Below are positions 5,458-12,231 of a DNA stretch of 12,953 bases, one piece after another (positions within the stretch are counted from its first letter, which is position 1; every line of letters begins with the position of its first letter). A model generated the notes under the pieces. That model saw nothing but the letters and a program-made list of their open reading frames with translations, ran no database searches and was not told where the DNA came from. Position numbers and translations under genes: made by a program. The DNA comes from Frankiaceae bacterium (GTDB lineage: Bacteria; Actinomycetota; Actinomycetes; JAVEEJ01): positions 1-12,953 of the forward strand of contig JAVEEJ010000155.1 of NCBI GenBank assembly GCA_030840515.1, written 5' to 3'.

Positions 5458-7539
5458 TCAGCTGGGAGCTGTGGCCGCTGCGCTCGCGGCCTCGGGGCCT
5501 TGCTCGAGGAGCACGCCGAAGCCCGCGTCGTCGAGCATCGGGACGCCGAGGGCCACTGCCTTGTCGTACTTCGAGGCGCCCGGGTCCGCGCCGACGACGA
5601 CGAAGCTGGTCTTCTTCGACACCGACCCGACCACCTTGCCCCCGCGCTCTTGGACGGCCTCGCTCGCCGAGTCGCGGCTCCACCGCTGCAGGGTGCCGGT
5701 GATCACCACGCTGACCCCTTCGAGCGGCCGCGGCCCGTCCTCGGAGGATTGGTCGGCGAGTACGGCGCCAGCCCGCCTCCACTTGGCCACGATGTCGCGG
5801 TGCCAGTCCACGGCGAACCAGTCGTGGATCGCCTGACCGACCACCGGGCCGACGCCCTCGACGGCGGCGAGCTCGGCGACCGAGGCGTTCTCGATCCGGT
5901 CCAGCGAGCGGAACTCGCGGGCGAGGTCCCGGGCCGTGGGTGCACCGACGTGGCGGATCGAGAGGGCGACGATGAACCGCCACAGCGGCCGGTGCTTCGC
6001 CTCCTCGAGCGACACCAGCAGCTGCCGAGCGGCGGCGGAGAGAGTCCCGTCCTTGTTGGTGTAGAAGCTGGACCGGGCGAGCGCGTCCTCGTCGAGCAGC
6101 AAGACGTCCCCCTCGTCGCTGACCACGCCCTCGTCGACGAGGCTGGCGGCGGCTTTCCAGCCGAGGCCCTCGATGTCGAGCGCGACCCGGCTGCACATGC
6201 CGAAGATGCGCTCGCGCAGCTGCGCCGGGCAGGAGCGCTGGTTGGGGCAGCGCAGGTCCACGTCGCCTTCCCGCGCGCGTTGAAGCGGGGTCTTGCAGGC
6301 TGGGCAGCGGTCCGGCATGACGAACTCGGTCTCGCTGCCGTCGCGCAGGTCGACTACCGGGCCGACGACCTCCGGGATCACGTCGCCGGCTCGACGCACC
6401 ACCACGGTGTCGCCGATCAGCACGCCCTTGCGGCGGACCTCGTCCTGGTTGTGCAGGGTCGCGGTGGACACCGTGACGCCGCCGACGTGAACGGGCTCGA
6501 GCTGAGCGAAAGGCGTCGCACGCCCGGTGCGGCCGACGCTCACGAAGATGTTGCGCAGCTTGGTCATCGCCTCCTCGGGCGGGTACTTCCATGCCACTGC
6601 CCAGCGCGGCGCCTTGGACGTCGCACCGAGCCGGCGCTGCAGGTCGATCCGGTCGACCTTGATGACGACGCCGTCGATCTCGTGCTCGACGTCGTGCCGG
6701 TGCTCGCCGTAGTGCGCGACAAAGCCCTGCACGCCCTTCGTCGTCTCGAACACCTCATAGCGGGTCGACACCGGCAGTCCCAGCTCGGCAAGCGCCTCGT
6801 AGGCACCGGACTGCGTGGGCGGGTCGAAGCCTTCCCGCGCGCCGAGCCCGTGCAGGGTCACGTGCAGCGGACGGGACGCGGTGACCCGGGGGTCCTTGAC
6901 GCGCAGGGACCCCGCGGCGGCGTTGCGCGGGTTGGCGAACGGCTTCTGCTCGTTCTCCACGAGCCGGGCATTCAGGTCGGCGAACTCCTGCGTGGGCCGG
7001 AAGATCTCGCCGCGCACCTCGAGCAGCCGCGGCGCTCCCTTACCCAACCGCGCCGGCACCTGCTGCAACGTCCTGACGTTGTTGGTCACGTCCTCGCCGG
7101 TCACTCCGTCACCCCGGGTCGCGGCGCGCACCAGTCGCCCGTCCTCGTAGACGAGGTCGATGGCCAGGCCGTCGATCTTCAGCTCACACAGCCAGGCATC
7201 CACGGGCACTTCGCGCTGGGCCCGCTCGGCCCACGCCGCGAACTCGCCGTCGTCGAAGACGTTGTCGAGGCTGAGCAACCGCTCCAGATGCGCGACCGGC
7301 TCGAAGCGGGTGTCGAAGCCGCCGAAGTTCACCTTCTGCGTCGGGGAGTCCGGCGTGCGCAGCTCAGGCCACTTGTCCTCGAGCTCCGACAGCTCGCGCA
7401 TCATCGCGTCGTAGTCGGCGTCGCTCACCGACGGCTGGTCGAGCACGTAGTAGCGGTAGGCGTGCTCCTCGAGCTCGCGCGCGATGTCCTGGTGTCGCAG
7501 GAGGGCCTTCTCCGGCGGCCCCTGCTTCGCGGGGCTCAT
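5458..7539 (-). CDS. ligA: NAD-dependent DNA ligase LigA
   Basis: Essential NAD+-dependent ligase that seals nicks during replication and repair. The 693 residues show the complete domain order. The N-terminal Ia domain includes YRYYVLDQPSVSDADYD (28-44). The adenylation domain has the nucleophile Lys121 in CELKIDG, plus TRGDG (141-145). The OB fold follows, with SVGRTGRATPFAQLEPV at 334-350, then a Cys4 zinc finger C412/C415/C431/C437, helix-hairpin-helix repeats (about 450-590) and a C-terminal BRCT domain (about 604-680, GVSVVITGTL...). The start is ATG 7539 with GAGGAG 5 nt upstream; it overlaps the stop of the MetE-like gene as ATGA, so both are co-transcribed. A longer frame upstream to 7638 is just overlap with that gene. 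All key residues are present. Confidence 0.98.
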   Translation of the reverse strand: MSPAKQGPPEKALLRHQDIARELEEHAYRYYVLDQPSVSDADYDAMMRELSELEDKWPELRTPDSPTQKVNFGGFDTRFEPVAHLERLLSLDNVFDDGEFAAWAERAQREVPVDAWLCELKIDGLAIDLVYEDGRLVRAATRGDGVTGEDVTNNVRTLQQVPARLGKGAPRLLEVRGEIFRPTQEFADLNARLVENEQKPFANPRNAAAGSLRVKDPRVTASRPLHVTLHGLGAREGFDPPTQSGAYEALAELGLPVSTRYEVFETTKGVQGFVAHYGEHRHDVEHEIDGVVIKVDRIDLQRRLGATSKAPRWAVAWKYPPEEAMTKLRNIFVSVGRTGRATPFAQLEPVHVGGVTVSTATLHNQDEVRRKGVLIGDTVVVRRAGDVIPEVVGPVVDLRDGSETEFVMPDRCPACKTPLQRAREGDVDLRCPNQRSCPAQLRERIFGMCSRVALDIEGLGWKAAASLVDEGVVSDEGDVLLLDEDALARSSFYTNKDGTLSAAARQLLVSLEEAKHRPLWRFIVALSIRHVGAPTARDLAREFRSLDRIENASVAELAAVEGVGPVVGQAIHDWFAVDWHRDIVAKWRRAGAVLADQSSEDGPRPLEGVSVVITGTLQRWSRDSASEAVQERGGKVVGSVSKKTSFVVVGADPGASKYDKAVALGVPMLDDAGFGVLLEQGPEAASAAATAPS
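5755..5767 (+). repeat. Iterated motif copy in ligA
   Basis: Exact 13-mer GGCGAGTACGGCG. It encodes GCC GTA CTC GCC (AVLA, residues 592-595) in the linker between the helix-hairpin-helix region and the BRCT domain, a stretch where protein sequence is usually poorly conserved. Confidence 0.85.
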
Positions 7540-8537
7540 CGCGGCTCCTCGGGAGACTCGTCGAGGACCTGCGCCACCCGCCTGCACAGCCCGAGTGCGG
7601 TGCGCACCCATCCGCTGGAGGCACCCGCGAGTCCGCACGTCGGCGTCACCACGACGACTTCACTGAGGCGCTCGGGCGGGAACCCCAGCCGATGCCACAG
7701 CCGACGGGCCGGTTCGGCGAGGTCCTTCACGGTCGGGGGCACCCCCGGCCCCAGCGACGGCACCAGTCCCAGCCAGAGCTCGCGCCCGGACTCAACCAGC
7801 CCCCCCAGCGCGTCGTGGTCCTTGTCGCGGATCAGCGACGCGTCGACGCTGACGGCATCGGCACGGCCGAGGAGCGAGTACGGCGGCTCCGCGGCGCAGC
7901 AGTGCAGGGCCGTGCGCGCCCCGCCATCCCGGATCCCATCGAGCACAACGTCCAGCGCGTCTCGCGCCGCGCTCGCGTCAACCGGTGCGAACGCTCTCAG
8001 CCCGCTGGCGGTCGGCACGTGGCCGGCGAGCACCATCGGTAGCGCAGGCTCGTCGAGCTGCAGCACCAGCTCGGCGCCCGGGACCCGCTTGCTCACCTCC
8101 GCGATGTGCTCAGCCGCGCCTTCGGCGAGAGAGGCGGTCAGGTCGCGTACTGCCCCCCGGTCCCCCAGGACCTTGTCGCCGCGGGACAGCTCGAGGCTGG
8201 CGGCGAGGGTCCAGGGCCCGCAGAGCTGGAGCTTGAGCGGACCGCCGTACTCGTGCCCGTGGATCTCGAGCGCATCGAGGTCTCGGCTGAGCAGTTCGCG
8301 CGCGCGGTTCTGGTCGTGGCTCGGGCGGTCGACGATGCGCCAGCCGGCGGGTTGCAGGTCGACGTTGAGACCGGCGAGTACGGCGCCACCGGTGCGGCCC
8401 ACCAGGTCGGCGCCGACACCACGTGAGGGCAGCTCGGGCAAGTGCGGGAAGTCGGGGAGCTCACCGAGCACGAGGCGCATGGCCTCATCGATGTCGTCAT
8501 AGGGCAGGGACCCGATCCCGGTGGCCGCTGCTCTCAC
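7536..8537 (-). CDS. Short MetE-like (cobalamin-independent methionine synthase C-domain) protein
   Basis: 333 residues against about 750 for MetE: only the catalytic (beta/alpha)8 half is present. ATGIGSLPYDDIDEAMR (5-21), GPWTLAAS (107-114) and QLDEPALP (160-167) match the family. Zinc ligands appear as H212-x-C214 (LHCCAAEPP) and C301 (TPTCGLAG); the glutamate that completes the site in MetE seems replaced by Asp232 (SVDASL), and this is approximate. It corresponds to the Rv3015c-type protein found beside ligA in other actinobacteria; its methyl acceptor is not known, so I give no symbol. Start GTG 8537, with no Shine-Dalgarno but TAGGGT 7 nt upstream; its stop overlaps ligA (ATGA). Full methionine synthesis cannot be assumed because the N-terminal half is absent. 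Confidence 0.88.
   Translation of the reverse strand: MRAAATGIGSLPYDDIDEAMRLVLGELPDFPHLPELPSRGVGADLVGRTGGAVLAGLNVDLQPAGWRIVDRPSHDQNRARELLSRDLDALEIHGHEYGGPLKLQLCGPWTLAASLELSRGDKVLGDRGAVRDLTASLAEGAAEHIAEVSKRVPGAELVLQLDEPALPMVLAGHVPTASGLRAFAPVDASAARDALDVVLDGIRDGGARTALHCCAAEPPYSLLGRADAVSVDASLIRDKDHDALGGLVESGRELWLGLVPSLGPGVPPTVKDLAEPARRLWHRLGFPPERLSEVVVVTPTCGLAGASSGWVRTALGLCRRVAQVLDESPEEPR
7873..7885 (+). repeat. Iterated motif copy in MetE-like gene
   Basis: AGCGAGTACGGCG, exact over 12 bases of the 13-mer. Coding-strand reading is CCG CCG TAC TCG CTC (PPYSL, 218-222), a third codon phase. Confidence 0.8.
8243..8255 (-). repeat. Iterated motif copy in MetE-like gene
   Basis: Exact 10-base core seen as CGCCGTACTC. 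Coding-strand reading is CAC GAG TAC GGC GGT (HEYGG, 95-99). Confidence 0.8.
8373..8385 (+). repeat. Iterated motif copy in MetE-like gene
   Basis: Exact 13-mer GGCGAGTACGGCG, encoding GCC GTA CTC GCC (AVLA, 52-55). Three copies fall within about 510 bp of this gene. Confidence 0.85.
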
Positions 8538-8544
8538 AGATCTG

Positions 8545-8550
8545 ACCCTA
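8545..8550 (-). promoter_or_regulatory. Candidate -10 box for MetE-like gene and ligA
   Basis: TAGGGT on the minus strand ends 7 nt before GTG 8537 in the 63-bp gap after the YjbR gene. This is the same leaderless layout as before gatC. The -35 is not recognisable. Confidence 0.35.
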
Positions 8551-8600
8551 CTGATCGGGTCCGACGCAGACCTGGCCCACTCACGGCCTTCGGCGCAGGC

Positions 8601-8975
8601 TCAGCTGCGGGGCGGCTGCTCGCTGCGCATCCGCCACGCATCCGTGATCAGCTCCTCGAGTCGGGCCTTGTCGACCTGCTCGAGCCGGAGCATCACAAGG
8701 GCTGATCCCTCGTAGCCCGGCGCCGTGAAGAACTTGTCCGGCTCGCCTCTGAGCAGTGCCTGCTTCTCTTCCTCGTCACCGACGTAGATGACCGCGATGT
8801 CGGACCGAATGACACGCCGCCCCCCAGGCCGTCGCTCCGGGTAGGACCACACGAACCCTCGACCGGTCACGCGGAAGTCGAAGCCCTCGCTGTCGATCTC
8901 GACCACGCCGGGTAGCGACAATGCGATCGCGCGCACGTCATCCGCATCAGCCACGAGCGCAGCCTGCCAGTGCAC
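8601..8975 (-). CDS. MmcQ/YjbR family protein
   Basis: Small cytoplasmic protein of 124 residues. The pattern DDVRAIALSLPGVVEIDS (12-29), FVWSYPERRPGG, SDIAVIYVGDEEEKQALL and GYEGSALVMLRLEQVDKARLEELITDAWRMR is that of the MmcQ/YjbR fold, a CyaY-like alpha/beta structure often labelled DNA-binding although the function is not established. The start is uncertain: GTG 8975 has GGAGA 3 nt upstream but tight spacing, while GTG 8954 would give the more typical VADADDVR beginning. It lies 15 bp after the H1-like gene on the same strand, so the two are probably co-transcribed; the partnership with a nucleoid-type protein is suggestive only. Confidence 0.85.
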   Translation of the reverse strand: MHWQAALVADADDVRAIALSLPGVVEIDSEGFDFRVTGRGFVWSYPERRPGGRRVIRSDIAVIYVGDEEEKQALLRGEPDKFFTAPGYEGSALVMLRLEQVDKARLEELITDAWRMRSEQPPRS

Positions 8976-8990
8976 GCGTCTCCATCGACC

Positions 8991-9293
8991 TCAGCGTCGG
9001 CGCGTGGCCTTCTTCGCAGGGGCCTTCTTGACGGCGGCCTTCTTGGTGGGGGCCTTCTTCACGGTCGTGGCGGCCGCCCGCTTCACCGGAGCCGCCTTCT
9101 TGGGCGGTGCCGTTCGCGCGGGCGCCGGCTTCGGCGCGGCCGACGAGGCAGCGCGAGTGCGGCCGCCCTCGAGCCATGCCAGGTCGGATCGCAGTGCGGC
9201 GATCACGTCGGCTCGTTCCGCCGTCGCGCTGCGGACGGCAAGGCTGAAGCGCGTGATGACCTCGAGGTCGGTGAGCTCCACAGTGTCGGACAT
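8991..9293 (-). CDS. Small histone-H1-like protein with lysine/alanine tail
   Basis: 100-residue protein of two parts. Residues 1-42 (MSDTVELTDLEVITRFSLAV then SATAERADVIAALRSDLAWL) look helical and globular, and I do not recognise them. Residues 50-100 are a low-complexity Pro/Ala/Lys tail ending in four pentads KKAPT-KKAAV-KKAPA-KKATR and RRR, like the C-terminal tails of histone H1 and of some actinobacterial HU-type proteins. DNA or RNA binding is therefore likely, by composition rather than homology. The start ATG 9293 has a TAGGGT hexamer ending 8 nt upstream and no clear Shine-Dalgarno. It is divergent from the secreted RTX-like gene and is followed closely by the YjbR gene. Confidence 0.8.
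   Translation of the reverse strand: MSDTVELTDLEVITRFSLAVRSATAERADVIAALRSDLAWLEGGRTRAASSAAPKPAPARTAPPKKAAPVKRAAATTVKKAPTKKAAVKKAPAKKATRRR
9006..9065. repeat. 15-bp tandem repeat, four units, in the H1-like gene
   Basis: GGCCTTCTT recurs at 9006, 9021, 9036 and 9051, an exact 15-bp period that encodes the KKAxx pentads on the minus strand. The nine-base part is identical in all units while the other six bases vary. Unit number could change by slippage without a frameshift. Confidence 0.9.
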
Positions 9294-9301
9294 GGACGCA
9301 G

Positions 9302-9307
9302 ACCCTA
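9302..9307 (-). promoter_or_regulatory. Candidate -10 box of the H1-like gene in a 95-bp divergent gap
   Basis: TAGGGT on the minus strand lies 8 nt before ATG 9293. A perfect TTGACA (9318-9323, minus strand) sits only 10 nt upstream, too close for a normal -35, so it may be fortuitous. CCCTAGC occurs twice in this gap (9303-9309 and 9348-9354). For the plus-strand gene, TAGCAT at 9351-9356 could be a -10 box. Confidence 0.3.
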
Positions 9308-9388
9308 GCGAGAGTTCTGTCAAACCGGCCCAAGCGGGGAAACACGGCCCTAGCATCGACGTAACAGCACTTACTCGCGAGGAAACCG

Positions 9389-11176
9389 ATGCGCCGCGTT
9401 CTTGTGACAACCGCACTCACCGCACTCGCCCTTGTGGCGGCACCGTCCTTCGCCTCGGCGGCGACCTACAGCTCGACGGGCGCGCTATGCACGAAGGTCG
9501 GGACCTCCGGCGCGGACCGCATCTATGGGACCACGCACCGAGACGTCATCTGCGGCCTCGGGGGCAACGACTTGATCTACGCGTACGGCGGCGACGATCT
9601 GGTCGACGCCGGGAGCGGGAACGACACGGTCTACGCCGCGACCGGCAACGATGTCGTCTATGCCGGAACCGGCAACGACGTGGTCTCGGGGGACGTCGGG
9701 GCTGACACGATCTACGGGAGTGACGGAGCCGACCGCATCAGCGGCGGAAGCGGCGCCGACAAGGAGAGCGGCGGCGCGGGGGGCGACATCCTGCGCGGGG
9801 GCGACGACAACGACAGGCTCCTCGGTCAAGACGGCAACGACGACCTGGCCGGCGACAACGGCAGCGACACGGTCGACGGCGGGGCCGGGACAAACTGGTG
9901 CACGATCGGCTCAACGGACACCCAGAAGGCCTGCGTCTACGACCAGTCCGCGCCGGTGCTCAAGGACTCCGAGGTCACGCCAGACCCCGTGGACGTGACG
10001 ACCGGCGACCGGCTCCTCCTCGCGCGGCTTCACCTGGTGGACGACACCGGGGTATCCACCGTGCAGATCGGCTTCCAGGACTTCACCACGGGTGAACTGG
10101 GACCGTCCGGAGGCAACCCGCATCTGGTCTCGGGCACTGTCAGGGACGGCATGTGGGAGGCCACCGTCAAGGCGCACCGCTACAGCGAGCCCGGTGTGTT
10201 CGAGATGTACGTCGACGCCAGGGACCGCGTCGGGCGTTGGCTCAACACCATGGTGGACTCCGCCATCACCGTCAGAGACGCGACACCGGATCGCTCCAAC
10301 GCCGTGGTCCAGAGCGTGCACCTGCTGAGCAGCACCGTCGATGCTCGGAGCGCAGACACGTCGATCGGCGCGACGGCCCACATCACGGACGACGCGTCAG
10401 GAGCAGAGGTAGGCGATGTGTTCATGTGCCTGTACTCGCCGGGGAGTGCGGGCGCCTACAACCAACAGCCCTGCGACAACATGGAGCGCTACTCAGGGAC
10501 GGCGCGGGATGGCTCGTGGCGGTCGACGTCTTCCATCCCCAAGGGCTCGGTGGGTGGCACCTGGAACGTGGGGATCTGGGTCACCGACCAGGTCCATCAG
10601 GGCAGCCCCACCTACTTCCTGGGGGAAGACGTCTATCGCGCGTACACAGCAGACAGCCCGGCACCCGAGCCCAGTTACGTCAGCCTGGCGAACGCTCGCT
10701 TCACGGTTCTGGGCGACGCTGACAACACGTCCGCCAGCTTGCTCGGCTTCAAGGCGGACGTCACGTCGGTGGACACGCTGACAGCTGCGAAGACCGTGAC
10801 CTTGAGCGTCCAGGCGCACGACGCCGCCGGGGAAGGCGTCTCAGGGGTGGGCGGCACGATCGCCGCTGAGAGCAACGACGCGAGCTCGCCGAGCTTCCCC
10901 CCTGCAGACGGTGTTCGATTCCAAGGCACGCTGACGGATGGATGGTGGAGCCTCACCTTCACCTTCCCGCAGGGCACGCCGCCGGGCCGCTACCCCGTTT
11001 CTCAGATCTGGGTGTCCGACAAGAGCCACTGGCAGTCGTATGCGCCGCCCGCGTCGCCCTACGCCGGCTACCCCGACCAGCTCGCATTCCCACCCGGCAG
11101 CATCCGAACGGCGGACGGCGGTCAGTGGGACGGCGTGATCACCGTGGTAGACAGCTCAAGCAGCACGCCGAGCTAG
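9389..11176 (+). CDS. Secreted RTX-like calcium-binding protein with three related C-terminal domains
   Basis: 595-residue exported protein. A Sec signal peptide (RR then a hydrophobic core, likely cleaved after ASA at 24) is followed by a hemolysin-type repeat block (about 57-167) with many GGNDxI/GTGNDVV/GGDDxL units that bind Ca2+ in parallel beta-rolls. C34/C55 flank its start and C171/C182 its end, so disulfide caps are plausible. Residues about 187-590 form three beta-rich domains, each with an (S/Q)GTxxDGxW motif (249-256, 369-377, 512-519) followed by a GxYxVxxWVxD-like strand. No protease or lipase motif, LPXTG or membrane anchor is visible, so it is probably released or surface-associated by other means. 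The start ATG 9389 has GAGGAA close upstream. It is a lone plus-strand gene among minus-strand ones. The ligand or role is unknown. Confidence 0.9.
   Translation: MRRVLVTTALTALALVAAPSFASAATYSSTGALCTKVGTSGADRIYGTTHRDVICGLGGNDLIYAYGGDDLVDAGSGNDTVYAATGNDVVYAGTGNDVVSGDVGADTIYGSDGADRISGGSGADKESGGAGGDILRGGDDNDRLLGQDGNDDLAGDNGSDTVDGGAGTNWCTIGSTDTQKACVYDQSAPVLKDSEVTPDPVDVTTGDRLLLARLHLVDDTGVSTVQIGFQDFTTGELGPSGGNPHLVSGTVRDGMWEATVKAHRYSEPGVFEMYVDARDRVGRWLNTMVDSAITVRDATPDRSNAVVQSVHLLSSTVDARSADTSIGATAHITDDASGAEVGDVFMCLYSPGSAGAYNQQPCDNMERYSGTARDGSWRSTSSIPKGSVGGTWNVGIWVTDQVHQGSPTYFLGEDVYRAYTADSPAPEPSYVSLANARFTVLGDADNTSASLLGFKADVTSVDTLTAAKTVTLSVQAHDAAGEGVSGVGGTIAAESNDASSPSFPPADGVRFQGTLTDGWWSLTFTFPQGTPPGRYPVSQIWVSDKSHWQSYAPPASPYAGYPDQLAFPPGSIRTADGGQWDGVITVVDSSSSTPS
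9557..9889 (+). repeat. RTX-type nonapeptide repeat block
   Basis: About a dozen degenerate nine-residue Gly/Asp units (GGNDLIYAY, GGDDLVDAG, SGNDTVYAA, TGNDVVYAG and so on). The middle units (roughly residues 77-103) are more alike than the later ones, which suggests recent local duplication. Confidence 0.85.
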
Positions 11177-12231
11177 TTCGCGACGATGGTCGCTGACCCC
11201 AACACGCGACTGTCGGCGTAGAGCACCAGCGCCTGACCCGGCGCAACCCCGCGGAACGGGGTTTGCGCCTTCACGCAAACCCGCCCCCGCGACCAGGTCA
11301 CATGAGCGGGTACGGCGTCTCCGTGCGCGCGGATCTGCACCAGGCACTCGAGCTCGGCCTCCGGCTCGAGACCGCACCACATCAGCCGCTCGCCGACGAC
11401 CTCGGTGACATCAAGAGCCTCCACGGGCCCGACGGTCACCGTGCGGTCGACGGGCGAGATCTCGAGCACGTAGCGCGGCCGCCCATCCGGCGCCGGCCGG
11501 TCCAGGGCGAGTCCACGCCGCTGCCCCACCGTGTAGGCGAACGCACCCGCGTGCTCCCCGAGCACCTCCCCGGTGACGCTGTCGAGGATGGGCCCTCGCT
11601 GCTCGCCCAGGTGACCGCGCAGCCAGCCGGCGGTGTCGCCGTCGGGCACGAAGCACACGTCGTGGCTGTCGGGCTTGTCAGCGACGGCGAGCCCCCGGCT
11701 GGCTGCCTCCAGCCGCACCTCGCTCTTGAGCGAGTCCCCAAGCGGGAACAGCGCGTGCGCGAGCTGGTCGGGCCGCAGCACGGCCAGCACGTAGGACTGG
11801 TCCTTGCTGTGATCGACCGCGCGGTGCAGCCGGCCGTCGACGTTGCGGGCGTAGTGACCGGTGCAGACGGCGTCGAAGCCCAGCGCAAGCGCCTTGTCGA
11901 GCACCGCGGCGAACTTGATCTTCTCGTTGCACCGCAGGCACGGGTTAGGCGTGTGGCCCGCGGCGTACTCGTTCACGAAGTCATCGATCACATCGGCCTG
12001 GAACCGCTCCGCCATGTCCCAGACGTAGAAGGGGATGGCGAGTACGTCGGCAGCGCGGCGGGCGTCGCGTGAGTCCTCGAGGGTGCAGCACCCGCGCGCA
12101 CCTTCGCGATGGGTGGCCGGCTTGGGCGAGAGCGCGAGGTGCACCCCGGTTACCTCGTGACCGGCGTCCACGCATCGCGCAGCGGCGACAGCGCTGTCCA
12201 CGCCGCCCGACATGGCGGCGAGGACCTTCAT
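11173..12231 (-). CDS. mnmA: tRNA-specific 2-thiouridylase MnmA
   Basis: Adenylates U34 of tRNA(Lys), tRNA(Glu) and tRNA(Gln) and inserts sulfur to give 2-thiouridine, using persulfide delivered from a cysteine desulfurase. 352 residues, the usual size. The ATP PP-loop SGGVDS is at 8-13. The catalytic pair is C101 in NPCLRCNEKIKF (C98 is an extra cysteine there) and C193 in DSHDVCFVPDGD. CTGHYAR (123-129), SKDQSYVL (142-149) and the C-terminal beta-barrel with GAFAYTVGQRRGL complete the family pattern. ATG 12231 overlaps the desulfurase stop as ATGA, so sulfur donor and acceptor are translationally coupled. At its 3' end its TAG overlaps the TAG of the converging secreted gene within one CTAG. 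Confidence 0.97.
   Translation of the reverse strand: MKVLAAMSGGVDSAVAAARCVDAGHEVTGVHLALSPKPATHREGARGCCTLEDSRDARRAADVLAIPFYVWDMAERFQADVIDDFVNEYAAGHTPNPCLRCNEKIKFAAVLDKALALGFDAVCTGHYARNVDGRLHRAVDHSKDQSYVLAVLRPDQLAHALFPLGDSLKSEVRLEAASRGLAVADKPDSHDVCFVPDGDTAGWLRGHLGEQRGPILDSVTGEVLGEHAGAFAYTVGQRRGLALDRPAPDGRPRYVLEISPVDRTVTVGPVEALDVTEVVGERLMWCGLEPEAELECLVQIRAHGDAVPAHVTWSRGRVCVKAQTPFRGVAPGQALVLYADSRVLGSATIVAN

Noticed and set aside
5395..5460. Possible c-di-GMP-I (GEMM) riboswitch in the GGDEF-EAL leader
   Set aside because: The minus strand has CACAGGACGAACC and a later GGGCACGCA that look superficially like GEMM blocks. The GAAA tetraloop stem and GGACGCAAAGCC core are absent, and the blocks lie upstream of the predicted transcription start. 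The 6-bp hairpin at 5395-5412 is also too weak to call as the ligA terminator.
2186..8385. Iterated motif as an FtsK-orienting (KOPS) or Chi-like polar sequence
   Set aside because: Of the eight exact copies, five read on the plus strand and three on the minus strand, with no clear polarity in this window. A whole-genome skew test could reopen this.
5380..8502. A 1040-codon open frame on the plus strand
   Set aside because: It lies antisense to ligA and the MetE-like gene, both of which have full catalytic motifs. Long antisense frames are expected in very GC-rich DNA, and its translation has no recognisable domain.
9318..9323. Perfect TTGACA as -35 of the H1-like gene
   Set aside because: The spacing to TAGGGT is 10 nt, and no -10 box lies 16-18 nt downstream, so it is probably coincidental.
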